In this document: positions 15,473 to 24,489 of the stretch, one piece after another
Numbering within the stretch: position 1 is the first letter of the stretch
Layout: each line of letters opens with the position of its first letter
Source: an uncultured Cellvibrio sp.
Lineage (GTDB): Bacteria; Pseudomonadota; Gammaproteobacteria; Pseudomonadales; Cellvibrionaceae
Reading direction: 5' to 3'
Assembly: GCA_946481735.1 (NCBI GenBank)
Contig: CAMLOU010000028.1
Coordinates: 1-34,473, forward strand
Length of the DNA: 34,473 nt
The notes under the pieces: model-generated
The model's input: the letters and a program-made list of their open reading frames with translations, nothing else
The model's database searches: none
Told to the model about the DNA's origin: nothing
Made by a program: the position numbers and the translations under genes

Positions 15473-16606
15473 ATGTCTTTGTCCCCCACCCTGCAACTCG
15501 CTCTTGACCTTATCCGTTGCCCTTCGGTAACACCCGACGACGCTGGCTGCCAGGAGATGATGATCCAACGCCTGGAAGCTATTGGCTTTCGCACCGAGCG
15601 GCTGCGTTTTGGCGACGTGGATAATTTCTGGGCCGTGCGCGGAGACAGCGGCCCGCTACTGGCGTTTGCCGGCCACACCGACGTAGTGCCCACCGGACCG
15701 GAAGCCAACTGGAATAACCCGCCCTTCGCACCCCGGATTATCGACGGCATGTTGCACGGACGCGGCGCCGCAGATATGAAAGGCTCACTCGCCGCTATGG
15801 TGGTTGCCTGTGAAAATTTCGTGGCGCAACACCCGGACCATCGCGGGCGCATCGCCTTTCTGATCACCAGCGACGAAGAAGGCCCCTCCATTAACGGCAC
15901 AGTGAAAGTGGTGGAGTGGCTCGAAGCGAATCACACCAAGATCACCTGGTGTATCGTGGGCGAACCCTCATCCACCCAGGTGGTGGGCGATGTGATTAAA
16001 AACGGTCGGCGCGGTTCACTGGGCGGGGTATTAACGGTGAAAGGTATCCAGGGCCACGTTGCCTATCCGCACCTGGCCGATAACCCTATTCACAAGCTGG
16101 CCCCGGCGCTCGCTGAGCTAGCCGCTGAACATTGGGACGACGGCAATGAATTTTTCCCGGCCACCAGTTTTCAGGTTTCCAACATCAACGGCGGCACCGG
16201 TGCCACCAATGTGATCCCCGGTACGGTTGAGGTGGTATTTAATTTCCGCTTCTCCACCGAACTGACCGATGCCATCCTGCGTGAGCGCACCGAAGCCATT
16301 CTGAAAAAACATGGATTGAATTACGATCTGACCTGGACACTCAGTGGTCAGCCGTTTCTTACACCACGCGGTGATTTGGTGAATGCGGTCGTAGCCGCCA
16401 TTAAAAGCGAAACCGGGCGCGACACTGAACTTTCTACTTCCGGTGGCACGTCAGACGGTCGCTTTATCGCCCCTACCGGCGCGCAGGTTGTTGAACTCGG
16501 CCCCATCAACGCCACGATTCACAAAGTGGATGAGTGTATCAGCGCAGCGGATCTGGATACCCTGACGGGTATTTATGAAAAGGCGCTGGAGAATTTGCTC
16601 ACCTAG
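15473..16606 (+). CDS. dapE: Succinyl-diaminopimelate desuccinylase
   Basis: This cytoplasmic di-zinc hydrolase cleaves N-succinyl-LL-diaminopimelate to LL-diaminopimelate and succinate. Its 377 residues match E. coli (375). Zinc and catalytic residues are visible: H68 ([12 protein letters not shown]), D101 ([10 protein letters not shown]), catalytic E135 and ligand E136 (TSDEEGP), and C-terminal H in [16 protein letters not shown] stands 7 nt before the ATG. The coding sequence is complete and ends in TAG at 16604, immediately followed in the same frame by a glycoside hydrolase fragment, so readthrough would add about 200 residues. It completes the set with dapC and dapD. Confidence 0.96.
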   Translation: MSLSPTLQLALDLIRCPSVTPDDAGCQEMMIQRLEAIGFRTERLRFGDVDNFWAVRGDSGPLLAFAGHTDVVPTGPEANWNNPPFAPRIIDGMLHGRGAADMKGSLAAMVVACENFVAQHPDHRGRIAFLITSDEEGPSINGTVKVVEWLEANHTKITWCIVGEPSSTQVVGDVIKNGRRGSLGGVLTVKGIQGHVAYPHLADNPIHKLAPALAELAAEHWDDGNEFFPATSFQVSNINGGTGATNVIPGTVEVVFNFRFSTELTDAILRERTEAILKKHGLNYDLTWTLSGQPFLTPRGDLVNAVVAAIKSETGRDTELSTSGGTSDGRFIAPTGAQVVELGPINATIHKVDECISAADLDTLTGIYEKALENLLT

Positions 16607-17215
16607 GCAGCCGCCTGGAATAATCCGGCCACCGGACAAAATCAATATTATTCGGCGCGATTAAATTCCACCGCTTCCTGGACTTATGGGCGCTTTGAAG
16701 CGCGTATGAAACTGCCCGGCGGCTGGGGTACCTGGCCGGCGTTCTGGTTGTATCCCGATGATGATTTTCGCTACGGCACCAATCCGGTAACCAATTATGG
16801 TTGGCCCAACGCCGGCGAGATCGACATCATGGAGAACGTCGGTTATGACCAGAATGTTATCCATGCCTCGACCCACAGCGCGTGCTGTTTCTGGGCCGTG
16901 GGCACCCAGCGTACCGGCACCATCAATGTCGCGGACCCCACAGCAAACTGGCACGTGTATGCCGCCGAATGGTACCCGGATCGCATTGCGTTTTTTGTGG
17001 ATGGCGTGAATTATTTTACGGTATGGAACGATGGCACCGGTTGGGAATCCTGGCCGTTTAATCTTAACTTCCACATTATTTTGAATCTGGCGGTCGGCGG
17101 TGATTGGGGCGGTGCGCAGGGCGTTGCTCCCATTCGAGCGCGCCGGCGGCGGCCTGATTTACTGCACCCACAAGTAAATTATTTGTCGGTGCAGTTGTTC
17201 AGCAAAATTTAATTC
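16607..17215 (+). pseudogene. 5'-truncated GH16 beta-glucanase remnant
   Basis: The frame is open from the codon after the dapE stop and encodes the middle and end of a glycoside hydrolase family 16 domain: YYSARLNSTASWTYGRFEAR, MKLPGGWGTWPAFW, the catalytic E-x-D-x-x-E in GEIDIMENVG, WHVYAAEWYPDRIAFFVDG and ILNLAVGGDWGG. The signal peptide and first beta strands (roughly the first third of the domain) are missing, and no start codon with a ribosome site is present; the ATG at 16706 is inside a conserved strand. After GGAQGV the sequence becomes Arg-rich and unlike the family before a final strand-like VNYLSVQLF, suggesting further decay. Intact relatives hydrolyse laminarin-like beta-1,3-glucans outside the cell. 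I infer a deletion or recombination remnant. Confidence 0.8.
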
Positions 17216-17334
17216 ACCAAGTTTGTTATCTTCCACTCACAAGACCCCATGGGTTTTGCATCTATCGCTTTTACCGCATACAATCACGCCCCTGCACAAC
17301 AGTTCAGCCATTTCATCTCAAGGAGATATCAAAT

Positions 17335-17357
17335 ACACAGCGGGAAAATCCCGGTGT
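17335..17357. promoter_or_regulatory. Dyad upstream of the ectD-like gene
   Basis: ACAC-AG-CGGGA-AAA-TCCCG-GTGT: nine pairs with a 2-nt bulge, 41 nt before the start codon. It may be an operator or a leader hairpin. The remaining 17216-17334 shows no gene. Confidence 0.35.
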
Positions 17358-17398
17358 AATTGCCGCAAATTTACTCAAAAAAACAGGAGGAAAATTTT

Positions 17399-18295
17399 AT
17401 GTTTCTGCCCGATGACATGTACCCTTCGCGCACCGGCGCGGATGAACAAGTCATTCCGAGAAAAGATCCCGTTATTTATCACAACCCTTCCCTTTCTAAA
17501 AAACCACTCGCAAAAGATTCACTGGATTTCTATGCCGACAACGGCTTTCTGGTGTTGCCAGATTACCTGCCAGAACAGGTTGCACCGCTGCTCGCGGAGA
17601 TTGAATCGCTGAAAAAAACCATGGCAGGTGAAGAGGCACTGGTGACCGAGCCGGAAAGCCGCGAAGTGCGCACCATCTTCAAACCTTTTCAGTACAGCGA
17701 TGTCATTCGCGATTTTTTCCGCAACCCGAAAATTCTTGACGTGGCCCGTCAGTTGTTAGGTTCTGATGTGTATATGATGCAATCGCGCGTCAATATCAAA
17801 CCGGCTTATACCGGGCGTTCTTTTGCGTGGCATTCAGATTTTGAAACCTGGCACGTAGAGGATGGCATGCCGCGCATGCGTGCAGTGACCGCCTGGATTA
17901 TGTTGACCGAGAATCATGAGCACAATGGTCCGTTGTATGTTATTCCCGGTTCGCATCAATTGTATGTGTCATGTGCCGGTCAAACCGGAGCGGAAAATTA
18001 TAAAACGTCATTGAAAGCCCAGAAACTCGGCGTACCGCAACCCGCCACCATGAATGAGATTCTCTCCATGCGCGATATCAAAGCCATCACTGGCAAGCCG
18101 GGCACAGTGGTGTTCCATGAATGCAATATTCTGCATGGTTCGCCGGATAATATTTCCAATGATCCGCGCACGATTTTAATGTGCGTGTACAACAGCGTGC
18201 TGAATAAACCTGTGGCGCCCTTTGGCGGGCTTGAGCCTCGGCCGGATTTTTTAAGTAATCGGGATCAGCGGCCAATTACCTCCCTGGCAGTCTAG
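17399..18295 (+). CDS. ectD: Ectoine hydroxylase (EctD), no ectABC nearby
   Basis: A non-haem Fe(II)/2-oxoglutarate dioxygenase of the PhyH superfamily. EctD converts ectoine to 5-hydroxyectoine, a compatible solute, in the cytoplasm. The 298 residues match the family (about 300). The EctD signature WHSDFETWHVEDGMPRMR is present, with iron ligands H145, D147 and H246 (ILHGSPDN), as are NGPLYVIPGSH and YNSVLNKPVAPFGGL near the end. The start at 17399 has AGGAGG 8 nt upstream. Synthesis genes ectABC are absent on both sides, so the substrate may be imported, made elsewhere in the genome, or different. A related EctD-like hydroxylase with another substrate is the main alternative. Confidence 0.82.
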   Translation: MFLPDDMYPSRTGADEQVIPRKDPVIYHNPSLSKKPLAKDSLDFYADNGFLVLPDYLPEQVAPLLAEIESLKKTMAGEEALVTEPESREVRTIFKPFQYSDVIRDFFRNPKILDVARQLLGSDVYMMQSRVNIKPAYTGRSFAWHSDFETWHVEDGMPRMRAVTAWIMLTENHEHNGPLYVIPGSHQLYVSCAGQTGAENYKTSLKAQKLGVPQPATMNEILSMRDIKAITGKPGTVVFHECNILHGSPDNISNDPRTILMCVYNSVLNKPVAPFGGLEPRPDFLSNRDQRPITSLAV

Positions 18296-18302
18296 GCCGG
18301 TT

Positions 18303-19244
18303 TTACTCGCCCAAACTTTTCACCTGCCATTCCAGCGGTAGCGCGTTTATCAAAAATTCGGTAAACGCGCGCACCTTGGGTGTCAGCTCGTGGCGATCAC
18401 GCAATACGATGAACAGCTCAAGGGGTTCCGGAATCGCGCGGGCTATACCGGCGGTCTGGCAGGATTCAAATAGCACCTCCAGCTCGCCACGCTCCACATA
18501 ACGACGCGCAATAAAATCTCCCAGGCGTGCAATACCGGCCCCATTGGCCGCCAACCGCGCAAGCACATCAATGTCATCGCTCACCGTCGCCACGCGTATC
18601 TTCGCATCAAAGGCAACACCATTGCGCGCAAAGCGCCAGTGATAAATTTTTCCGGTGGTGGGCATCCGAAACATCAAACCTGCGTGCCCAGCCAGATCAT
18701 CGGGGCTTTTGGGTCGCCCCATCCGTGCCAGGTACGCCGGTGACGCACAATACAGGAAGGGAATATTGGCAATGCGACGCGCGACCATCCCGTCTTCCAG
18801 CTGTTGCTTGAAACGGATGCTGACGTCGACGGCATCGCGAACATGGTCAACGTTGCGATCGGTGGTGAGAATTTCTACCGATACTCGCGGGTAGGTCGCG
18901 TTGAACTCGGGTAATAGCGCCGCCAGCACATGGCGACCAAAGGCCGCCGTCGACGCAATCCGCAGACGCCCCTGGGGTTCACCGGACAATTCACTCACGG
19001 CACTGTTCGCCAGCTCCAGTTCATGGATGATATGGCGCACCTTGCTGTAGTACAGCTCACCGGCTTCAGTTAAACGCAAACTGCGGGTGGTGCGCGTGAG
19101 CAAGCGCGCGCCCAGCTGATTTTCCAGGCGGGTGATGTTCTGACTCGCCGCTGCCGCACTGATGCCCAGCAGCCGCGCGGCCGCGGCAATACTGCCCGCG
19201 TCCACCGTCTTGACGAAGCTGTCGATTCCGCGCAAGTTTTCCAT
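18303..19244 (-). CDS. LysR-family transcriptional regulator
   Basis: A cytoplasmic DNA-binding protein of 313 residues. The N-terminal winged helix-turn-helix (about 1-60) reads FVKTVDAGSIAAAARLLGIS (recognition helix AAAASQNITRLENQLGARLL), and the effector-binding domain follows from about 90 (GRLRIASTAAFGRHVL). It resembles the CrgA/AaeR-type group. I use the ATG at 19244 with GGAAA upstream; a TTG at 19256 is the alternative. It converges on the ectD-like gene with 7 nt between stops and is transcribed away from the DUF2798 gene. The classic LysR arrangement suggests it controls that divergent gene; the effector is unknown. Confidence 0.92.
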   Translation of the reverse strand: MENLRGIDSFVKTVDAGSIAAAARLLGISAAAASQNITRLENQLGARLLTRTTRSLRLTEAGELYYSKVRHIIHELELANSAVSELSGEPQGRLRIASTAAFGRHVLAALLPEFNATYPRVSVEILTTDRNVDHVRDAVDVSIRFKQQLEDGMVARRIANIPFLYCASPAYLARMGRPKSPDDLAGHAGLMFRMPTTGKIYHWRFARNGVAFDAKIRVATVSDDIDVLARLAANGAGIARLGDFIARRYVERGELEVLFESCQTAGIARAIPEPLELFIVLRDRHELTPKVRAFTEFLINALPLEWQVKSLGE

Positions 19245-19276
19245 AGCAATTTCCAATGAATAGATAAAATGATTCG

Positions 19277-19289
19277 TAAGTTTAGCTTA
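19277..19289. promoter_or_regulatory. Candidate LysR-type binding site (T-N11-A dyad)
   Basis: TAAG-TTTAG-CTTA is a symmetric T-N11-A box in the 127-nt spacer between the divergent LysR gene (start 19244) and the DUF2798 gene (start 19372). Position and symmetry fit an autoregulator site; the motif is short. Confidence 0.5.
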
Positions 19290-19371
19290 ATACTGCTTGC
19301 AGCCAAACGGCTCTACCGCCGGCGCCCTATGGCAGGTAGATTGGCCGCGCATCTGTTCAAAGGAGTTCCTC

Positions 19372-19629
19372 ATGACCCAGCAATCCTTACCCGCCAGCCG
19401 CAAACTCCATCCGCGTTTTACGCCCGTTGTCTTCGCGTTCTATATGTCCGGCATCATGGCTTTTCTGATTTGTATGGTGGTGACCGCTGCAAACCGGGGC
19501 TTCAGCGACCAGTATTTCTTGCAGGTGCTCAACGCCTATAAGCTCGCCATGCCGGTCGCCTTTGTGTGCGTGATGATCGTGCGTCCGCTGGTGGTTAAGC
19601 TGGTGAGCTGGACGGTCCAGCAGGGGTAG
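19372..19629 (+). CDS. DUF2798 small membrane protein
   Basis: A protein of 85 residues with two hydrophobic segments (VVFAFYMSGIMAFLICMVV and AYKLAMPVAFVCVMIVRPLV) separated by a short NRGFSDQYFLQVLN linker, the DUF2798 pattern. Function is not established. AGGAG stands 6 nt before the ATG; the open frame further upstream has no ribosome site. DUF2798 genes are often found beside a LysR-type regulator, as here, so a regulated envelope role is a reasonable guess only. Confidence 0.82.
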   Translation: MTQQSLPASRKLHPRFTPVVFAFYMSGIMAFLICMVVTAANRGFSDQYFLQVLNAYKLAMPVAFVCVMIVRPLVVKLVSWTVQQG

Positions 19630-19716
19630 TCGGTTAATTACATGTACAAGCGGGTTGACCTGCTAATGTAGCCACGGGTACCTTTCGCGCTCATTCATCC
19701 GCTCAAGCAGGTTTCC

Positions 19717-20949
19717 GTGCAACGCTATTGGCAATTTATCGCCTCCTCCTGGCCGCTATTGGCCTTTGGCTTCGTCAGCATCTTCTGGGGCAACCTGGGG
19801 CAGTCATTCTTTATCAGCTGGTACGGTGCCAGCATCCAGGATTCCCTGTCCCTTTCCGCCGGTGCCTATGGCACCGTCTATTCGTCGGCAACCTTGCTCA
19901 GCAGCCTGGTGATCATGGCTTTTGGCGGCATGATCGATCGTTGGCCCTTGCGCCGCTTCGCCACCCTCGCGGCCATAGGCCTGACTGCCGCCTGCGTTAC
20001 TCTGGGCGCAGCCAATACACTGCCCTTGCTGTTCCTGGGATTTTTCCTGGTACGCCTGTGTGGGCAAGGGCTCTTCCCGCACACGGCGCAAACCACCATG
20101 GCGCGCTATTTTGACAACCATCGCGGCAAAGCCTTGAGCATCTCCGCCAGCGGCGTACCGGTCGGTGAGATTGTGCTGCCCTTGCTGGCCGTTGCACTGA
20201 TCAGTGCCGTCGGCTGGCGCGAAAGCTGGTGGGTGCTGGCGCTCACCATTCCGCTTATTTATTTGCCGACGATGTATTGGTTACTGCACCGGGCGCCGAT
20301 CAACGAGCACGAGGCTCCGCTAAGCCCCGACAGTACCCAGCATCACACCAGCCGTGGGCGGCGGGAGATGTTGCGCGACTACCGTTTCTGGCTGGCCTTG
20401 CCAACGGTGGTTTCAGGCCCCTTTATCCTCACCGGTGTTTTTATTCATCAAGGTTTCATCATCGCGCAGAAACAATGGGACCCGTTATGGCTGGCCAGCT
20501 GTTTTGTGGTGTACGGGATTGTGCACTGGGTTAGCTCCATGGCCGCTGGTGTATTGGTGGACCGGTTCACCGCGCGCCGCCTGCTGCCAATGATTGTGCT
20601 GCCCCTCGCGGGTGCCATGTTCAGCCTGGCATGGCTGGACGGCTCCTGGGTCGCCCTCTTGTTTATGACCTTGCTCGGCATCAACATCGGCATCAGCAGC
20701 CCGATCACTGGCGCACTGTGGGCTGAGGTTTACGGCACCGGCAAGCTGGGCTCCATCCGTTCACTGATGACCTCCCTGGGCATGATCGCCACCTCGGCAT
20801 CGCCCATTTTGTTTGGCCTGTTGATCGATAACGGTATCCACGCGCAAGCCTTGTTCGGCACCGCCGGGTTCGGCATTGTATTGGCGGGCCTACTGGTGTG
20901 GTTTTCCTATCCACGCTTAAGCGATGAGACATTGCATGAACAACGTTAG
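19717..20949 (+). CDS. Major facilitator superfamily transporter
   Basis: An inner-membrane permease of 410 residues with about 12 hydrophobic segments in two halves. The first-half cytoplasmic loop between helices 2 and 3 reads GGMIDRWPLRRFAT and its second-half counterpart AGVLVDRFTARRLLP, both the MFS motif A. The start is GTG at 19717; no strong ribosome site is seen, and TTGACC at 19655 is a possible -35 without a convincing -10. Substrate cannot be read from sequence. The last codons overlap the next gene by 14 nt, so the two are coupled. Confidence 0.88.
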   Translation: MQRYWQFIASSWPLLAFGFVSIFWGNLGQSFFISWYGASIQDSLSLSAGAYGTVYSSATLLSSLVIMAFGGMIDRWPLRRFATLAAIGLTAACVTLGAANTLPLLFLGFFLVRLCGQGLFPHTAQTTMARYFDNHRGKALSISASGVPVGEIVLPLLAVALISAVGWRESWWVLALTIPLIYLPTMYWLLHRAPINEHEAPLSPDSTQHHTSRGRREMLRDYRFWLALPTVVSGPFILTGVFIHQGFIIAQKQWDPLWLASCFVVYGIVHWVSSMAAGVLVDRFTARRLLPMIVLPLAGAMFSLAWLDGSWVALLFMTLLGINIGISSPITGALWAEVYGTGKLGSIRSLMTSLGMIATSASPILFGLLIDNGIHAQALFGTAGFGIVLAGLLVWFSYPRLSDETLHEQR

Positions 20950-21712
20950 AAATTTTTTGCTCTGGCCTTTGCTGTTGCTCGGTCATTTATTAGCGGTCAG
21001 CCTGCTGGCCTGGCATCTGCTGGCGCAGGTTAATTTTGCTTACCCGCTGGGCTACAAGGTGCTGGATGTCGAACAACATATTCGTCACTTCGGGCCGCTG
21101 AATCGCTATAAAAAAGAGTTTGAACAAACCACAAAAGCTGAGCACCTGGATCTGTTTGCGCAGATTACCCGGGCCGTGCAAAACCACGGCGAAGGGCTGG
21201 CCGACATTCGTTACCGTCTGCCCAATGGCACCACCACACCGCTGATGCGTGAAACCGAAGTCATTCACTTGCAGGATGTGGCGAATCTGATTGATGTGCT
21301 TTATTGGGCCGGTTTTATTGGTGGATTGGCGTGGCTCTGTCTGCTCGCTTATGCCTACCGCCAACGCGTTCCCTTTCCGGCACTCAAAAAAATCCTGCTG
21401 GGTTTTGTTTCGGGGCTGGTGTTAATCACCTTGACCATTTTGCTGATCGGCCCTAAAGCCGTGTTTTATTGGTTGCATGAGCAAATCTTTCCCGATGAGC
21501 ATGAATGGTTTTTCTTTTATCAGGATTCGTTGATGACCACCTTGATGAAAGCACCGGATTTGTTTGGCTTTATTGCGGTGATTCTGGTGGCGGTGATTAT
21601 GGTGTTGTGGGGATTGTCAGTGTGGGGCATGACAAGATTACTGAAGCCGGCGGTAACGGGCGAGCCTGCTGTCGTGGCTCGCCCATCGAATAAAAAAACA
21701 AAGAAGAAATAA
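20936..21712 (+). CDS. DUF1461-like integral membrane protein
   Basis: A protein of 258 residues with four to five hydrophobic segments (near 8-30, 118-140, 152-175 and 212-235 by eye) and a lysine-rich C-terminus (KKTKKK). The ETEVIHLQDVANLIDVLYW stretch after the first loop, and the FYWLHEQIFPDEHEWFFF block before the last helix, resemble DUF1461 (TIGR01906). No function is known for that family. The ATG at 20936 lies inside the MFS gene; the in-frame ATG at 20924 is also possible. Transcription converges with djlA, with 21 nt between stops. Confidence 0.65.
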   Translation: MNNVRNFLLWPLLLLGHLLAVSLLAWHLLAQVNFAYPLGYKVLDVEQHIRHFGPLNRYKKEFEQTTKAEHLDLFAQITRAVQNHGEGLADIRYRLPNGTTTPLMRETEVIHLQDVANLIDVLYWAGFIGGLAWLCLLAYAYRQRVPFPALKKILLGFVSGLVLITLTILLIGPKAVFYWLHEQIFPDEHEWFFFYQDSLMTTLMKAPDLFGFIAVILVAVIMVLWGLSVWGMTRLLKPAVTGEPAVVARPSNKKTKKK

Positions 21713-21733
21713 TGATTGCGCAACAACCTGACA

Positions 21734-22525
21734 TCAAGCGCGGGATTTTTTTACCACATCATAAGCCTTCTGAATTTCCTGGGAGCGCTCCGTCGCTTCC
21801 TTGATCATATCTTCCGGCATACCCTGCCCGATTAATTTATCCGGGTGATATTGGCTCATCAATTTGCGATAGGCTTTTTTGACTTCGGCATCGCTGGCTG
21901 TGGGACTAACACCCAGCGCCTCGTAAGCCAGGGCCACTTCATCCGCACGCGGTGGCCGCTGTGCGCCAGAAAACCGGTCATCGCCACCAAAGGTATTCTG
22001 TGCGCGGATCATGCGCAGCAGTTGCTCAAAGATAAACGACGAGAAACCGAGCTTCTCTGCCACCTGCCGCAGAATCTGTTCTTCTTTTTCATGCAGTTCG
22101 CCATCGGCCATGGCCAAGTTGATCAGGTACACCAGCAGCATCTGGATCAGGTTGGGGCTGCGACTGCTGTGAAATTTAAAATCGCGCAGTACGTTGTCGA
22201 TATTAAAAATCGGTTCGGCACCCACCTTGAATAACCGAATGGCTTCGCGCTTGTGATCCGCGCTCAGGCCCATTTTTTCCATCAGGGATTCGGTGAGTTT
22301 GATCTCCGTTTCTGTGATGCGTCCGTCTGCTTTGGCAATGTGCCCCAGCAGCATAAATAACGTATTGAAGAAGCTCGTTTGTATCGCCTGCAATTCTTCC
22401 GGTGAAACATTCAGCGTGCGCTTCAGCGCACGGTCAAACAGATGGCCTATCACCACCCCGATAATGGCCAACAAGGGTCCACCCGCAGCGAAGCCGAGGA
22501 GGCCGCCGATAATTTTTCCGATCAT
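21734..22525 (-). CDS. djlA: Co-chaperone DjlA (TerB-like domain plus J domain)
   Basis: A membrane-anchored DnaJ-like protein that stimulates DnaK. Of 263 residues, the first 30 are glycine-rich and hydrophobic ([20 protein letters not shown]), typical of the DjlA dimerising anchor. A TerB-like helical domain covers about 50-175 ([28 protein letters not shown]). The C-terminal J domain (about 195-263) carries the HPD motif at 227-229 (QYHPDKL). Length matches E. coli DjlA (271). The ATG at 22525 with AAGG upstream is preferred to the TTG at 22531. Confidence 0.92.
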   Translation of the reverse strand: MIGKIIGGLLGFAAGGPLLAIIGVVIGHLFDRALKRTLNVSPEELQAIQTSFFNTLFMLLGHIAKADGRITETEIKLTESLMEKMGLSADHKREAIRLFKVGAEPIFNIDNVLRDFKFHSSRSPNLIQMLLVYLINLAMADGELHEKEEQILRQVAEKLGFSSFIFEQLLRMIRAQNTFGGDDRFSGAQRPPRADEVALAYEALGVSPTASDAEVKKAYRKLMSQYHPDKLIGQGMPEDMIKEATERSQEIQKAYDVVKKSRA

Positions 22526-22593
22526 AATCAAACCTTGGGGTTATTCAGTTAAAAATGTCTTTATGAAGCTATCTCAACATTGGCTGACGAGAC

Positions 22594-24234
22594 TCATGAG
22601 CTGCACGACAACATCGAGCACCCCGCTTTATGCCGCGCCCACTCCGGACGTTTGGCAAAATAATGCTGGTTGTGCGGTTGCTCATCGTAGGGGTTGCGCA
22701 GCAATGCCAATAAATTCTCCACTTCCGTAAAGTCGCCTTCAGTCGCTTTATCTATCGCTTGCTGCGCCAGGTAATTGCGCAATACATACTTCGGATTGGC
22801 AGCATTCATGCGCGCGCGACGTTGTTCATCCGTGGTGCCGTGTTGAATATAATCCTGGATCAGACGCTGGCGATACTGTTGTAACCAGTCTATTAACGGC
22901 TGCAAAGTCTCCAGCGCAGGCCGTTGATAAAAAGCCTCATCCAAGGGTGTTAACAGCTGTTCTGGCGAGGCCTCACACAAGTCACGTTCCAACTGTAGAT
23001 CAACCTCTGCCAGGCGGCGATAAAAGATTGTCATATCGGTTTCGGTTAATTGCAACACACGGTGTAACTCATCAACCAACTCATTGTCCTGCTCAACAAA
23101 TTCGCTCAAGCCCAGTTTGTTCGCCATGTCCTTTTGCCAGGTCTGTTGATACTCCTGGCGATAAATATCCAATGCGGCCTGCAAAGGCTCCACATCATTA
23201 ATCAACGGATAAATCGCGTTGGCCAGTTGAGCCAGATTCCACAGCGCTACCTTGGGTTGATTGCCGAAGCGATAGCGCCGCCCTTGAGCATCGGTAGTGT
23301 TGGGTGTCCACTCCGGATCAAACCCTTCCAGCCAACCGTAGGGTCCGTAATCAATTGTCACGCCGAGGATCGACATATTGTCCGTGTTCATCACACCATG
23401 CACAAAACCGACACGCATCCAGTGAGCGATCATCTGCGCGGTGGTGCGGCATACTTCTTCAAACCAGGCGATATAGGTCGCTGGCCCCGGCTCACCCAGG
23501 TGGGGAAAATCGGCGCGCAGGGTAAAATCCACCAGTTGCTGTAACACATCAAGTTCGTTGCGCGCCGAAAAGATTTCAAAATTACCAAAACGGGTAAAAC
23601 TGGGCGCAACCCGACACACCACTGCACCCGGCTCCCATTGGGGATTACCGTTGTAAAACATATCGCGCTGTACCTGCTCGCCGGTCAACACCAGACTCAG
23701 CGCGCGCGTCGTGGGAACACCCAGGTGAAACATGGCTTCGCTACACAGAAATTCCCGCACGGATGAACGCAGCACCGCCAGGCCATCCGCCGTGCGCGAG
23801 TAGGGTGTCGGCCCGGCGCCCTTGAGTTGCAAGGTCCAGTGCTCGCCTTGCTGATTACATACTTCGCCCAGATTAATCGCACGACCATCGCCCAACTGAC
23901 CGGCCCAATGGCCGAATTGATGGCCGCCGTAACAACAGGCGTGGGGCTCCATCCCGGGCAATAACCGGTTACCTGCAAATACCTGGGTAAAATTTTCGGT
24001 GCGACACTCTTCAGGGTGCAGCCCCACCAGGCTCGCCACTTCCTGCGCATAGGCCACCAGTTGGGGCTGGCGCACCGGTGTGGGATTTACGCGTGAATAG
24101 CAGGCACCGATAACCTGGCGACGAAAATTTTCACTGACAGGATCAGCCGGCAGCTCACGCACCAGGCGATTATCAAAACGCAACTGTTCCAGCGTCAACA
24201 AGGATGAGGATTCAGAGGGCGGATATGGCGGCAT
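22594..24234 (-). CDS. selO: Protein adenylyltransferase SelO (YdiU family)
   Basis: A pseudokinase-fold enzyme that transfers AMP to Ser/Thr/Tyr of target proteins, linked to the oxidative-stress response. Its 546 residues exceed E. coli YdiU (478). Family blocks include HQFGHWAGQLGDGRA, LKGAGPTPYSRTADGLAVLR, REFLCSEAMFHLGVPTTRAL, the metal-binding NTDNMSILGVTIDYGPYGW and FGNQPKVALWNLAQLA. The C-terminus ends GCSMLSCSS; the last Cys (544) is the position of selenocysteine in eukaryotic SelO, with a second Cys at 539. The gene is divergent from the AI-2E-type permease across a 255-nt spacer. Confidence 0.95.
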   Translation of the reverse strand: MPPYPPSESSSLLTLEQLRFDNRLVRELPADPVSENFRRQVIGACYSRVNPTPVRQPQLVAYAQEVASLVGLHPEECRTENFTQVFAGNRLLPGMEPHACCYGGHQFGHWAGQLGDGRAINLGEVCNQQGEHWTLQLKGAGPTPYSRTADGLAVLRSSVREFLCSEAMFHLGVPTTRALSLVLTGEQVQRDMFYNGNPQWEPGAVVCRVAPSFTRFGNFEIFSARNELDVLQQLVDFTLRADFPHLGEPGPATYIAWFEEVCRTTAQMIAHWMRVGFVHGVMNTDNMSILGVTIDYGPYGWLEGFDPEWTPNTTDAQGRRYRFGNQPKVALWNLAQLANAIYPLINDVEPLQAALDIYRQEYQQTWQKDMANKLGLSEFVEQDNELVDELHRVLQLTETDMTIFYRRLAEVDLQLERDLCEASPEQLLTPLDEAFYQRPALETLQPLIDWLQQYRQRLIQDYIQHGTTDEQRRARMNAANPKYVLRNYLAQQAIDKATEGDFTEVENLLALLRNPYDEQPHNQHYFAKRPEWARHKAGCSMLSCSS

Positions 24235-24424
24235 AAGTCAGGCTTCTGTAAAGAAATGAAAACAGGGTGCGGACGGCGGGTACATTTAGCGCACATCATC
24301 AACGCATCCTGCGCTATGAGCATGGCGGCACAGAGGTAAAATCCAATGTGGGGTTAAATTAACGCGGATACAAGCACACGTGCTAAATAAAACCCTGCCG
24401 CTGTTCGTTTCGACGCGACTATTT

Positions 24425-24430
24425 TACAAT
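24425..24430 (+). promoter_or_regulatory. Candidate -10 for the AI-2E-type permease gene
   Basis: TACAAT lies 59 nt before the chosen start at 24490; no good -35 is visible. The rest of 24235-24489 holds only a short dyad AGCAC-AC-GTGCT (near 24373) and no gene. Confidence 0.3.
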
Positions 24431-24489
24431 CGGGTGCACCTTCAGTCCCGCCCCGGTTCATGGCTGCATTTCAGGATTCACGACTTATT

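Noticed and set aside
16706..17212. Intact small GH16 enzyme starting at ATG 16706
   Set aside because: The homology begins well before this ATG (YYSARLNSTASWTYGRFEAR), no ribosome site is present, and the N-terminal strands and signal peptide are missing.
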